A DNA stretch of 64,000 bases from Anaerolineae bacterium. GTDB taxonomy: Bacteria; Chloroflexota; Anaerolineae; Promineifilales; Promineifilaceae. The position numbers and the translations under genes are program-made. Shown here in pieces: positions 17,207 through 26,447 of the stretch. The stretch spans positions 1 to 64,000 of the forward strand of contig JANQGC010000369.1 in the NCBI GenBank assembly GCA_028277515.1, written 5' to 3'. Below the pieces are notes generated by a model that saw nothing but the letters and a program-made list of their open reading frames with translations, searched no databases and had not been told where the DNA came from. Every line of letters begins with the position of its first letter. Position 1 is the stretch's first letter.

Positions 17207-18499
17207 CTACTCTATGGAAATCGACTGTGCCCTGGCGGGACCAACTGATACCTGGGTCACGGGAACACCAGTTTGATCGGCGATGAATTCGATATAGCGG
17301 CGCGCATTCGCCGGCAAATTGCTTTGCTGGCGAATACCCATGATATCCTCCCGCCAACCGGGCAGGATTTCATAAATTGGTTGGCAGCGGGCCAAAGTCT
17401 CCAGATCGGCTGGGATAAACTGAATTCTCTGCCCTGCCAATTCATAGGCTGTACAAACCGGGATTTGCTCAAGTCCGCTCAAAATATCCAATTTAGTTAG
17501 CATCAATTCAGTGAGGCTGTTGATGCGGCGCGCATGGTGTAAGATGACCAGGTCGAGCCAGCCAACCCGGCGCGGCCGTCCGGTTGTTGTTCCATACTCA
17601 TCCCAGGGGTTTTCACCGGTTCCCCGCAGTCGCACCGCTTCATCTCCAAATAGTTCTGTTGGGAACGGGCCACTGCCAACGCGGGTTGTGAACACTTTAG
17701 CTACACCTAGAATTCGGCCGACATATTTTGGCCCCACGCCCAGACCGGTCAAAACGCCACCGGCCGTCGGCGAAGAACTGGTAACAAACGGGTAGGTTCC
17801 GTGGTCAATATCCAGCAACGTCCCTTGAGCGCCTTCGGCTAAAACAGTCCGTCCCTTTTGCAAGGCCTCATCAAGAATTAAGTCGCCGTCTACCAGGTAA
17901 GGCGCTAACCGTTGGGCATAGGTCACAAATTGAGCCGCAATCTCGGTCGCGTCCAACGGGTCAGATCCAAATATTTTGCTTAAAGTGGCATTATGCGCCT
18001 CAATATGAGCGTGAACTTTTTCAGCCAACCCTTCCGGGTCCGCAAATTCGGCCGCCCGTAATCCCACCCGGCTGGTTTTGTCCGTATAAGCCGGACCAAT
18101 CCCCCGTTTAGTTGTGCCAATCGCTTGACCGCCGCGATCCATTTCCCTGGCCTCATCCAGGGCAATATGTGCCGGTGTAATCAAATGGGCTTTTCGGCTA
18201 ATTTTTATACGCTCCGGGCTGATGTTAATCCCCCGCTGCTCGAGCATATCCAGTTCCCGTAATAAAATCGCCGGGTTTAGGACCACGCCATTGCCGATCA
18301 AGCAGGTTACACCTTGATGGATAATTCCCGAGGGAATCAGGTGTAATTTAAATACATCTTCGCCAATAGTTACCGTATGCCCGGCATTGTCACCACCGCT
18401 AAAACGGGCCACAATGTCAGCTTGCGAGGCCAGCAAGTCTGTATAACGCCCCTTGCCTTCATCTCCCCACTGTGCGCCAAGAATAATATCGAGAGACAT
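17207..18499 (-). CDS. purA: Adenylosuccinate synthetase
   Basis: This GTP-dependent enzyme joins IMP and aspartate on the route to AMP. The protein of 430 residues starts with MSLDIILGAQWGDEGKG, the P-loop of the family, and has GGDNAGHT, TTKRGIGPAYTDK, GTTTGRPRR and QISVGP-like C-terminal features (TQVSVGPAR). A GGGGGAG ribosome binding site lies just upstream of the ATG at 18497-18499. An upstream in-frame extension to 18610 has no support. The gene stands alone, with a nested inverted repeat about 100 bp upstream. Confidence 0.96.
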   Translation of the reverse strand: MSLDIILGAQWGDEGKGRYTDLLASQADIVARFSGGDNAGHTVTIGEDVFKLHLIPSGIIHQGVTCLIGNGVVLNPAILLRELDMLEQRGINISPERIKISRKAHLITPAHIALDEAREMDRGGQAIGTTKRGIGPAYTDKTSRVGLRAAEFADPEGLAEKVHAHIEAHNATLSKIFGSDPLDATEIAAQFVTYAQRLAPYLVDGDLILDEALQKGRTVLAEGAQGTLLDIDHGTYPFVTSSSPTAGGVLTGLGVGPKYVGRILGVAKVFTTRVGSGPFPTELFGDEAVRLRGTGENPWDEYGTTTGRPRRVGWLDLVILHHARRINSLTELMLTKLDILSGLEQIPVCTAYELAGQRIQFIPADLETLARCQPIYEILPGWREDIMGIRQQSNLPANARRYIEFIADQTGVPVTQVSVGPARAQSISIE

Positions 18500-18602
18500 A
18501 GAGTTCTCCCCCTTCATTAAGCTAAAAAGAAATTGGTTAAGGATACGAAATCCGATTTGTGGATATAAATCAATGCTATGGCTGCTATTTTCTTGCCAGG
18601 GT

Positions 18603-18695
18603 GATTCCAAAGTCGGGTATGTAACCGCGATTTCTTATCGCGCTGAGGAGCGAAATTTTGAAATTTCGGTTACATCAATGAGTAACTTTGGAATC
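18603..18695. repeat. Nested inverted repeat element, copy 2 (GTAACCG/CGGTTAC)
   Basis: An outer perfect 11-bp inverted repeat GATTCCAAAGT (18603-18613) / ACTTTGGAATC (18685-18695) encloses an inner element from GTAACCG (18621) to CGGTTAC (18673). The inner part also contains CGAAAT/ATTTCG arms and resembles the element at 13913-13967. It sits in the gap between purA and the L,D-transpeptidase gene. Nothing else is seen between 18500 and 18779. Confidence 0.65.
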
Positions 18696-18779
18696 GCCCA
18701 AATTTCCTTGTCCAATCCCTTAAATTAAAAATCGGATTCCGTTAAATTATGAACTGTGATCTACTTAAAGACAACCTTA

Positions 18780-19835
18780 TCAATGATGAATATAAACAGT
18801 AGTCCCTACCGGAGCCCAATTATATAGCCAGCCAGCATCTGCAGGATTCATGTTAACACATCCATGACTCATGGGGGTTCCGAAGTTATTATGCCAGTAA
18901 GTTCCATGAATGGCATAATCTTCAAAAAAGTACATGACATAGGGCACATCTTCCAAATAGTAATCATAACCCAATAAATAGCCGTTCATATCCTGGCTTT
19001 CATATTTCATCACCGTGCGAAATTGGCCTACGACCGTGGGTGTGTTCCACAATCCGCTTGAAATAAGCGAATTGAATATGGGCATATCTCCCTCATAGGC
19101 CACCAGGGTTTGGTTGGTCAGGTTGACATCGATCCAACGATCGTCCGGACCGACGCCAGTCGGCCGTAAGCTGCTAGTTTCGGCCGACTGCACACTCATA
19201 TCCACTGTATTAGCCTGGATCACTGCTGGCGCTTGCGGGCTGGACTGTACTTCGTCCGAGGCTCGATCGCCTGCTTGAGTCGCTTTATTGTCCCGAACGG
19301 TCGCTAGCATTTCTGGTGGTGGGATTTCGCTGTTCTTTTGTCTATGCAATGGTCTGGCGGTAGGCGTGGGTTGCAAGGTGGGCTGCAGTTCAGCCGTTGC
19401 CTCGATTTGACTGCTGACGGCCAGCGGCGTAATAACCACCTGTACGGGCGTTGAAGCAACCTCGTTATCGCGCATAGCAGCTACCCGCTGAAGACCCAAA
19501 GGAGCGAACCAGATGATCACAACAATCAAAAGTGCCAGGATGCAACTGAGGAGCAAGTAAGAGGGGAGTCGTGATGGCCGGTAGACTATGCCATTCTGTT
19601 GATCCAGGCGACGCAGTTCGCTCTTTACTAACTTGCTGTTGGGGCGAATCACCTGAGCCTGACGAACATAACCCAAAGCTGCCCTGTCCGATAATGTAGC
19701 ACGGGCCAGTAGAAGCCAGGCCACATAATTCTGTGGGTCTTGTTCCAGTATACGGCGCAGCAGCTTTCTCGCCTCAGGAAGTTTCCCGGCGCGAATGAGA
19801 ATCTTGGCTTGCTGCAGATGATTAGCGGGTGGCAT
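18780..19835 (-). CDS. L,D-transpeptidase with N-terminal TPR and membrane anchor
   Basis: The enzyme is expected to form or remodel peptidoglycan cross-links. Residues 1-80 form a TPR-like helical region (AKILIRAGKLPEARKLLRRI and following), followed by one membrane segment (about 92-112) and a Ser/Thr/Pro linker. The C-terminal YkuD domain (about 235-351) has HGTYWHNNFG and the catalytic SHGCVNM motif with His and Cys present. The cytoplasmic TPR linked to an external catalytic domain is notable. The start overlaps the end of the upstream amidase gene by 14 nt, so the two wall enzymes are co-expressed. Confidence 0.93.
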   Translation of the reverse strand: MPPANHLQQAKILIRAGKLPEARKLLRRILEQDPQNYVAWLLLARATLSDRAALGYVRQAQVIRPNSKLVKSELRRLDQQNGIVYRPSRLPSYLLLSCILALLIVVIIWFAPLGLQRVAAMRDNEVASTPVQVVITPLAVSSQIEATAELQPTLQPTPTARPLHRQKNSEIPPPEMLATVRDNKATQAGDRASDEVQSSPQAPAVIQANTVDMSVQSAETSSLRPTGVGPDDRWIDVNLTNQTLVAYEGDMPIFNSLISSGLWNTPTVVGQFRTVMKYESQDMNGYLLGYDYYLEDVPYVMYFFEDYAIHGTYWHNNFGTPMSHGCVNMNPADAGWLYNWAPVGTTVYIHH

Positions 19836-20601
19836 TTAAATAGCAGAGAATCCCATCAGTGATGCCATTGGCCGGGATATCAGAATTATCTGTGAGCAGT
19901 TCACGATCAAGATTCATAAACCCTGTCTCGACAATGACAGCCGGGGTTCCAGGAGCAATTTCGTAAAAGGCATGGTAATCCAGCATGTCCGCCGTTATCG
20001 TATTGGCATGGTAGGGGAGTTGGGTCGCGGCTGCATATGAATTTTCCATGCAGGAGGATAATAGGGAAGAATCAGTAAAGGCTGATCCGGCGATTTTGTA
20101 GCCTGTCGCGAATTCATTGATTTCAATACAAGAATCGGCATGAATTGAAATGACGGCCGTTCCACTAAACCCATTCAGCCTGCTATCGAATTCGTCAAGG
20201 ATAAAAGAACGAATGCCACGCAGGCGCAAATTGGCGACAACTTTCTCGGCAATATCTAAATTAACTTCCGCTTCGGTCAAACCATCGGCACACACCGCGC
20301 CGGAATCGCTGTTCTTGTGGCCGGAAATGATGCCGATACGGATCGGTCCGGGGCTTTGAGCCAGGCGCTGGCTGACCGGTTTAGGAGGGGCTGATTTATA
20401 AAACGGGGCTGATAGGCCGCTGCTTCTCACAGCTTCCACCATGCCGATTTCCTCACCGCTGGGACTGAAAAAGATGTACACGGCATACATGCCCCCAAAG
20501 GACAGGATGAAAAACAGGATAAAGGGCAAAAGCCGAACCAAAAAAATCAGCCAGGTCGTAGAGGGAGATTCCCAGGACCTGTCGTCAAAAGGTGAGTTCA
20601 T
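19822..20601 (-). CDS. Membrane-anchored N-acetylmuramoyl-L-alanine amidase (Amidase_3)
   Basis: The enzyme is predicted to cut the bond between N-acetylmuramate and L-alanine in peptidoglycan. The N terminus has one membrane segment (about residues 18-40), and the Amidase_3 domain covers about 95-255. All zinc and catalytic residues are visible: His in IISGHKNSDSG, Glu in LTEAEVN, His in SIHADS and Glu in VIVETGF. The substrate loop contains several Cys, which is unusual. It overlaps the downstream L,D-transpeptidase gene, forming a two-gene wall-remodelling operon. Confidence 0.87.
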   Translation of the reverse strand: MNSPFDDRSWESPSTTWLIFLVRLLPFILFFILSFGGMYAVYIFFSPSGEEIGMVEAVRSSGLSAPFYKSAPPKPVSQRLAQSPGPIRIGIISGHKNSDSGAVCADGLTEAEVNLDIAEKVVANLRLRGIRSFILDEFDSRLNGFSGTAVISIHADSCIEINEFATGYKIAGSAFTDSSLLSSCMENSYAAATQLPYHANTITADMLDYHAFYEIAPGTPAVIVETGFMNLDRELLTDNSDIPANGITDGILCYLNATR

Positions 20602-20648
20602 TATGTCTATAGTTTACAACACTTTACATAGAATTTAAATCTGTAAAG

Positions 20649-23138
20649 TTATGCAGGGAGAGAAGAGAGGTACGCGAGCACGGCCGAAACTGAATCCATG
20701 GCCAATGCTTTTTGGGCAATCTCATTGGCTTGAGATTGATCCAGGCTCCTGATGGCTTCCTTGACATTGGGAATTGCCGGGGCGCTCATGCTTAACTCAT
20801 CCAGGCCCAATCCCACCAATAGTGGGGTCGCTAATGGATTGCCGGCTAATTCACCGCACATGCCAGCCCAGATGCCCACCTCATGGGCGGCGTCTACTGT
20901 CTGTTTGATCATACGCAGCACGGCCGGCTGCAGGGCTTGCGCCAGATCGGCCACATTGCTGTTTCCCCGGTCGGCAGCCATTGTATATTGAGTTAAGTCA
21001 TTTGTGCCGATACTGAAGAAATCAACTTCTTTAGCCAGTAAATCGGCCGTGGCCACCGCTGATGGTACCTCAATCATAATCCCAACTTTCATCTTTTCAT
21101 CAAATGGAATGCCATCTTGCTTTAATTCTTCCCTGGCTTCATAAAGCAGAGCTTTGGCCTGTCGAATTTCTTTTATAGAGCTGATCATGGGAAACATCAT
21201 CAGGACATTGCCGGCGCTGCCTGCACGTAGGATGGCGCGTAGTTGCGGTTTGAAAAGATCAGGTTGGTCGAGACAAAATCGGATGCCGCGCCAGCCTAAA
21301 AATGGATTATCTTCCTGGCCTAAATCTATATAGGGCAGCGGTTTGTCACCCCCCACATCTAAAGTTCGGATGATCACCGGCTGTTGACCCATCACCTGGG
21401 CAGCTTGTTTATAAGCCTTATATTGTTCTTCCTCAGAAGGCATCTCCTGGCGGTCCATAAACAGGAACTCGGTCCGAAATAATCCCACGCCTTCTGCACC
21501 AAAATCCAGGGCGATAGACACGTCATTGGGTCCGCCAATGTTAGCCCCAATTTCCAACCGTCTCCCATCCCGCGTAATGGCCGGTTCCAGCCCTGATTGT
21601 TTGGCTTTTTCGAGATCCCGCAGCCAATCATCACGCAGGCTACGCAGTTTATCCAACTGAGAATTTTCCGGCTTCAACCACAATTTACCCACATCACCTT
21701 GTATGGCAATGGTCTGACCCGCTTCAACGCTCCACAAACCAGATCCCAATCCAACGATGGCTGGAATGCCGAGAGCACGAGCCAGGATTGCACTATGCGA
21801 AGTCGCCCCACCTAACTCTGTACAGATCCCTATGACTTGCTGTGGGTTCAGACGCGCCGTGTCAGACGGAGAAAGATCTTCGGCCAATAAAATCACTGGT
21901 TGGTCAAAATCAAGTATGGGCAGTTGAAGACCCATTAGTTCTCGCAATACACGGTTGCCTACATCCTCAATGTCGGCCGCTCGTCCCTGCATATAAGGGT
22001 CCTCAAGCGCCCGGAAATGTGCTGCCGTTTCGGTAATCTCAAAATGCCAGGCGGCCTCGCCATTTATACAATCTTTGAATATCCTCTTTCTTACCGAATC
22101 CATTAAATGGGGATCCTGTAAAAACATGGCATGCGCTTGAAAAATTCCGGCTTCTTCATCTCCGATTTGTCTACGAGCCTGGTCTTGAAGGGTTTGCAGT
22201 TCTTGTATGGCCGCTTGAACAGCTTTTTGTAATCGTTCCCATTCCTCCTGGGCATTATCAACTTGCCGTTCCACAACCTCCGGGATTTGGGGTCGATAAA
22301 GGGCAGCCTGGCCAATGGCCACTCCTGGGGAGGCAGCAATACCTCCCAGGACACCTTCTTCACTACTGTCTCCTTTTTTTACTTCAACGGCAGGGGGGGA
22401 CTCCAGCAACTCATCTTCGCCAAAATTATCCTCCACCAAAGCCCTAAGCTCAGCCAATACATCTACGGCATCTACCCCCGCTGCTGAAATCAGAATTTCT
22501 TCGCCCTGGCGCACACCAAGCAACGCCACTTGATTGATGCTTTTTGCGTTCGCCGATTGACTGCCTTTACTGACCTGTACATCTGATTCAAACCGGTTGG
22601 CCGCCGCTACAAATTTTGCTGCCGGGCGGGCATGAAGGCCCAGCCGGTTTTTTATCGTTAATCGGATCACCTTCTGGCCAACTGATGGCTCAGTAGCTGC
22701 TTCCGGCTTGGATAGTTGAGCTTGCGCCCGATCCTGAAGCTGGTCAAGTTTCATGGCCAGCGCCCCTTCTGCTTCCTGCACCACCTGATCCAATGTTCCA
22801 CCGACCATGGATTGAACGGCAGCAGCAATGGCCCCTTCTACAAATGGCGCGGGGGAAAGAATCACATTGACTTGCTTTTGTGGATCGAGGAACTCCAAGG
22901 CAGTTTCGGCGCTGAGCAAGGCGCTGCCCAGATCCATTAGAACAACGACACCATCCTCGCTATAGACCGATTCGATGGCTTCATAAACCTTCATGGCATC
23001 CGTGCCAATCGGATTATCCGGATCGTCTATTCCACCGGCGACAGCCAATGCCACATTGCCCTGGGCCATTTGGCCGGCCAACTCTTTTATGCCTTGGGCA
23101 ATCTTGGCGCTGTGCGAAACAAATACGATTCCTACCAT
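20649..23138 (-). CDS. dhaM: Multidomain PTS phosphotransferase subunit for dihydroxyacetone kinase (EIIA-HPr-EI)
   Basis: DhaM passes phosphate from PEP to the ADP bound to DhaL, driving dihydroxyacetone phosphorylation. The 829-residue protein has three parts. An N-terminal EIIA-Dha domain spans about 1-130 (VSHSAKIA with the phosphorylated His; MDLGSALLS). An HPr domain spans about 160-250 ([13 protein letters not shown] with His; [11 protein letters not shown]). A full EI domain spans about 265-829, with the phospho-His motif [43 protein letters not shown] and [11 protein letters not shown]. coli DhaM has a truncated EI, whereas here the PEP-binding C terminus is present. The subunit may therefore work without separate EI and HPr proteins. 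It lies at the far end of the glp/dha block. Confidence 0.93.
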   Translation of the reverse strand: MVGIVFVSHSAKIAQGIKELAGQMAQGNVALAVAGGIDDPDNPIGTDAMKVYEAIESVYSEDGVVVLMDLGSALLSAETALEFLDPQKQVNVILSPAPFVEGAIAAAVQSMVGGTLDQVVQEAEGALAMKLDQLQDRAQAQLSKPEAATEPSVGQKVIRLTIKNRLGLHARPAAKFVAAANRFESDVQVSKGSQSANAKSINQVALLGVRQGEEILISAAGVDAVDVLAELRALVEDNFGEDELLESPPAVEVKKGDSSEEGVLGGIAASPGVAIGQAALYRPQIPEVVERQVDNAQEEWERLQKAVQAAIQELQTLQDQARRQIGDEEAGIFQAHAMFLQDPHLMDSVRKRIFKDCINGEAAWHFEITETAAHFRALEDPYMQGRAADIEDVGNRVLRELMGLQLPILDFDQPVILLAEDLSPSDTARLNPQQVIGICTELGGATSHSAILARALGIPAIVGLGSGLWSVEAGQTIAIQGDVGKLWLKPENSQLDKLRSLRDDWLRDLEKAKQSGLEPAITRDGRRLEIGANIGGPNDVSIALDFGAEGVGLFRTEFLFMDRQEMPSEEEQYKAYKQAAQVMGQQPVIIRTLDVGGDKPLPYIDLGQEDNPFLGWRGIRFCLDQPDLFKPQLRAILRAGSAGNVLMMFPMISSIKEIRQAKALLYEAREELKQDGIPFDEKMKVGIMIEVPSAVATADLLAKEVDFFSIGTNDLTQYTMAADRGNSNVADLAQALQPAVLRMIKQTVDAAHEVGIWAGMCGELAGNPLATPLLVGLGLDELSMSAPAIPNVKEAIRSLDQSQANEIAQKALAMDSVSAVLAYLSSLPA

Positions 23139-23199
23139 TTTACCTTGACCTTTTGCGGGCTTTGCTTTTCGGAAAGAAAAATAAAATATAAGTTGGGGA

Positions 23200-23787
23200 T
23201 TAGAGAAAATCGCCTGGTGGACATGCCGGGCATCCTTGCACCTGCCAAATCTTTCCCATCACCCGATCATTGATGGCTGCCGTATCTCCGGGAACAAAAC
23301 CAGTTTGGCCACACCAACAAGCGTACCAACCCAACGATATGGTCTGGAATGGCTGCCTCGTCTCTCTTAAATCAATCACCTCAACATCCAAACCCCAGCG
23401 GGCGTTGGTTATCAATCTTTGACAGGAGACGGCCAAAAGTTTGCGCCAGTAATGGCCTACACGTTGGCAGTGGCGCATGAGCAGCACGGCCGTCGTAACA
23501 TCGAAAGGAAAAGGAACCACACGCGCATCGCCGGCGAGCACATGGCAGTTTGCCGGCAGGTTAATTCCGTAATTGTCGAGCAAACTTTGCCGGCGTTCAA
23601 TCGCCACCACATGTTTGGCGCGGGCGGCGATCCGCCGGGCCAGGCGAAAATCACCGGCGCCGATCTCCAATACAATATCATCGGGCGAAATTTGCTGAAG
23701 AACGGCCACGTAGGTCGCTTCATCATATGGCGCCCACATCCCTTCCCAGTCAACAGTAGGAGCAGTATTTACCACCTTCAAAATCAC
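23200..23787 (-). CDS. Class I SAM-dependent methyltransferase-like protein
   Basis: The 195-residue protein has a Rossmann methyltransferase motif I ([16 protein letters not shown], about residues 38-53), an acidic residue at the end of strand 2 (VVAIERRQ) and a motif like [13 protein letters not shown], as seen in rRNA adenine dimethylase relatives. The C-terminal part has a Cys/Trp cluster ([11 protein letters not shown] and CPACPPG). The substrate is unknown. It sits between glpC and dhaM on the same strand, in the glycerol block, although nothing in its sequence ties it to glycerol. The GTG start is not firmly supported by a ribosome binding site. Confidence 0.7.
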   Translation of the reverse strand: MILKVVNTAPTVDWEGMWAPYDEATYVAVLQQISPDDIVLEIGAGDFRLARRIAARAKHVVAIERRQSLLDNYGINLPANCHVLAGDARVVPFPFDVTTAVLLMRHCQRVGHYWRKLLAVSCQRLITNARWGLDVEVIDLRETRQPFQTISLGWYACWCGQTGFVPGDTAAINDRVMGKIWQVQGCPACPPGDFL

Positions 23788-23829
23788 CCGCGTTCGTTGC
23801 CAACCAAGATTTGATCAGCCGGCCCAACG

Positions 23830-25098
23830 CTATTCATTCAATAGCTTTCGTTTTTCAAAATCGTATAAACCATAGGCGGCAGCTAAAAACTCAATCGGAT
23901 GGCGGGATGGCAAATCTGTCCCTCGTTCGATCTGCCACCGGCAGGTCTCCGTATCGCACGCCGTCATTTCTACTTCTGGGCCTTGCTCTTTTACAAAAGC
24001 GAACAACTCCTGGCCGACAGCCATAGCAATCTCATGTTTTTCTACTTTGTACCCATAAGTACCGGCGCTGCCACAGCAGCGGGCATGACTTTCCCGGATG
24101 TCAAGCCCCGGGATCAGAGACAAAATGTCCAGGGCTGGTTTGCCTACAAGATGCGCTCGATATTGGCAGGGAGCGTGGTAAGGCAGCACCATCTCCAAAT
24201 GCTGAAAGTCGGTCTTGAGTTTGCCCTCGTCATGCAGTTCGCGCAGCCACTCAAAAATATCCCAGACCGCATGGGATAGAGCATGGGCCGCCGCTTCATG
24301 CCGGTCGAGCAGTTCCGGCGCTTCATCCTTTAAAGTTAGCGTACAGCTTGGGGTTGTACCCACAACCGGCAGACCTTTGCGCACCGCACCGGACAACTTA
24401 CGTATATTGTTATCGAAATACGTTTCAGCAGCATCAAACTCGCCATTGCTCAACATGGGCAAGCCACAGCAGTTTTGGTCGGGGACAATGACCTCAAATC
24501 CGTTATGCTCAAAGACAGCCACCGCAGCCTGGCCAACGAACGGCTCATAATGCATCGTGGCACAGCCATGAAAGTAAACCACTTTGTTTTCCGATTTCAG
24601 TCGCTTATCGGCCGATTTTTTGAACCATTTGGCGAATGTACCGCTGTTGCTCCAACGAGGCAGAGGCGCATCCCTGGAAACGCCAAACAACTTCTCGGCG
24701 ACAGTCGCGCTTAAAGAGTTATGCGCGGCAAGGTTGGTCAATTGCGGGAAGATATTGCCCACCTTGCCTAATAATTCGTTGCGGCCGAGCAGTTTATTTC
24801 GCAAAGGCAGGCCATTTTCGGCTACCATTTGCGCCCGTGCCCTTGCATTCATCTCCGCGATCTTCACCCCACTGGGACATACTTCATTACAAACGCGACA
24901 TCCGGAACAGTAATCTACGGAGTGGTCGGGCGAATATGGCTGCCCTTTCTCACGAAAACGCTGTGCCTGGGGTCCGACATATTTCGGTCCTGGGAAAAGG
25001 TCGGTGACCGCCGCCACCGGGCAATAGCTAGTACAGATATTGCATTTGATACATTCGTCTAATGTAGGTCCAACAGAGAGCCATGATTCCGTATGCAT
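23830..25098 (-). CDS. glpC: Anaerobic glycerol-3-phosphate dehydrogenase subunit C (iron-sulfur)
   Basis: GlpC passes electrons from the GlpAB catalytic dimer to the quinone pool and ties the complex to the membrane. The 422-residue protein has two 4Fe-4S ferredoxin motifs near the N terminus (CIKCNICTSYCPVA and CSGCRVCNEVCPSG) and two CCG domains (ending in NCCGLPMLSNG and CCGSAGTYG). The length and order match E. coli GlpC. It starts 11 nt after the stop of glpB in the order glpA-glpB-glpC, so the three are one operon. Confidence 0.95.
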   Translation of the reverse strand: MHTESWLSVGPTLDECIKCNICTSYCPVAAVTDLFPGPKYVGPQAQRFREKGQPYSPDHSVDYCSGCRVCNEVCPSGVKIAEMNARARAQMVAENGLPLRNKLLGRNELLGKVGNIFPQLTNLAAHNSLSATVAEKLFGVSRDAPLPRWSNSGTFAKWFKKSADKRLKSENKVVYFHGCATMHYEPFVGQAAVAVFEHNGFEVIVPDQNCCGLPMLSNGEFDAAETYFDNNIRKLSGAVRKGLPVVGTTPSCTLTLKDEAPELLDRHEAAAHALSHAVWDIFEWLRELHDEGKLKTDFQHLEMVLPYHAPCQYRAHLVGKPALDILSLIPGLDIRESHARCCGSAGTYGYKVEKHEIAMAVGQELFAFVKEQGPEVEMTACDTETCRWQIERGTDLPSRHPIEFLAAAYGLYDFEKRKLLNE

Positions 25099-25109
25099 CG
25101 TTCCTCCGA

Positions 25110-26393
25110 CTAACTTTCAGCAATTTTTTGGCCGGCGGCCATACCGGTGACAATGGCGATTCCCTCAACGCTGCGTTCTAATATGGGATCTGTTCCGGCT
25201 AGCAGTTGTCCCGCGGCCCAAAGGTTATGATAAAGTATTTCACCTGAATTTGATACGGGTTGAAATTGTTCGTTCACAAGGACACCGCCGGTATACACCG
25301 GATGTCCGGCCGGACTCAGAAATCCGCTTTCAAACCATTGGCTGCGCTCTTGAGGAATGGTCAAGGGTAAATCCAGGATCGTTTCCCAGATACGGCCGTC
25401 CTGATCGCTGTTGAACCCGCCGCCCAATATGCCTCCTGTGGCCAGTAGATAATGTTTAGCGCGATGTTTCAATGGCCGGGCCGTCGTCTTGCTTTCCAAG
25501 AAATTGACATGACCGGCCGCTCCATTCTGCTTCGCCGTATACTGTCCGCTGGTCACCTCCATCGCGGTTTCCAGGCGAACCCCCATCCGGCGCAGCTGAT
25601 GCTGCAAGGCATTCAACAAGCGAATGCCGGGAACGCTGGGGGGCAGCGTTGGAATTTCAAAAATGGACGCTTCACATATCTCTTGCAGCCTGGCAATTAA
25701 TTGGGCGTGTTTATGCAAGCCAAGAACGGCCGGCAAAGCAATACGTTCTCCTTCTTGTACCAGATTGCGCAATTCTTTGCCTAATTGGGACCAGTGGCTT
25801 TCATCGTCCAACCCTTCTGCGATCTGCACAGTGTTAAAATCTCGCCTATCCGTTAACACACGCAAAGGCAACAATGCTGCACGGGCTTGATAACCAAGTT
25901 TAGATAGATTTTCGGCAATAAGTAGGGGATAAAAATCGCGCATTCCTTGAAAACCAACGACAAGAATCGGATCATCGCGGCTTAAATCGCCCTCTATTTG
26001 CCCTTCAGGGGCCAGGTATGTAGGACGTGGAGCGCCTGCCGGAGAAGGGAGCAGCGTATTCTCTCCCGCATCTCCCGTACCGGCATATGGCAAACCAACC
26101 GAATCAACCAGGTCAACAAAGCGCGCCAGGTATTGAGAAATCTGTTCTTTTTCCAATAAAGCATAAGGATGCTCGGGATTGTTTTCAATCAGTTGATCGA
26201 GGGCGTCAAAAGGGTGCTGGATAGCTTGAGCCTCGGCTGCGGATATATAACCTAAGAAATCGACCGTACCGGCGCTCCAATGATTAGCCCCAAGCCCCTT
26301 ATTGATGATTTTCACCTTCATTCCGGCCTGGGCTGCCGAATAGGCGGCCATCAAACCGCTCAGCCCAGCCCCAACCACTACCAGGTCAAGCAT
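25110..26393 (-). CDS. glpB: Anaerobic glycerol-3-phosphate dehydrogenase subunit B
   Basis: GlpB is the second flavoprotein subunit of the anaerobic sn-glycerol-3-phosphate dehydrogenase. The N terminus has the nucleotide-binding motif VVVGAGLSGLMAAYSAAQAG, followed by GANHWSAGTVDFLGY, a conserved GlpB block. The C terminus has LATGGILGGGF and LWAAGQLLAGTDP, with the FAD-type end motif. The length of 427 residues matches the family. It lies between glpA and glpC with short gaps and is co-transcribed. Confidence 0.92.
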   Translation of the reverse strand: MLDLVVVGAGLSGLMAAYSAAQAGMKVKIINKGLGANHWSAGTVDFLGYISAAEAQAIQHPFDALDQLIENNPEHPYALLEKEQISQYLARFVDLVDSVGLPYAGTGDAGENTLLPSPAGAPRPTYLAPEGQIEGDLSRDDPILVVGFQGMRDFYPLLIAENLSKLGYQARAALLPLRVLTDRRDFNTVQIAEGLDDESHWSQLGKELRNLVQEGERIALPAVLGLHKHAQLIARLQEICEASIFEIPTLPPSVPGIRLLNALQHQLRRMGVRLETAMEVTSGQYTAKQNGAAGHVNFLESKTTARPLKHRAKHYLLATGGILGGGFNSDQDGRIWETILDLPLTIPQERSQWFESGFLSPAGHPVYTGGVLVNEQFQPVSNSGEILYHNLWAAGQLLAGTDPILERSVEGIAIVTGMAAGQKIAES

Positions 26394-26447
26394 GGTTACA
26401 CCTCATATTGTTTTTCATTCCAGTGACCCTTTGTCCCATCATCATCT

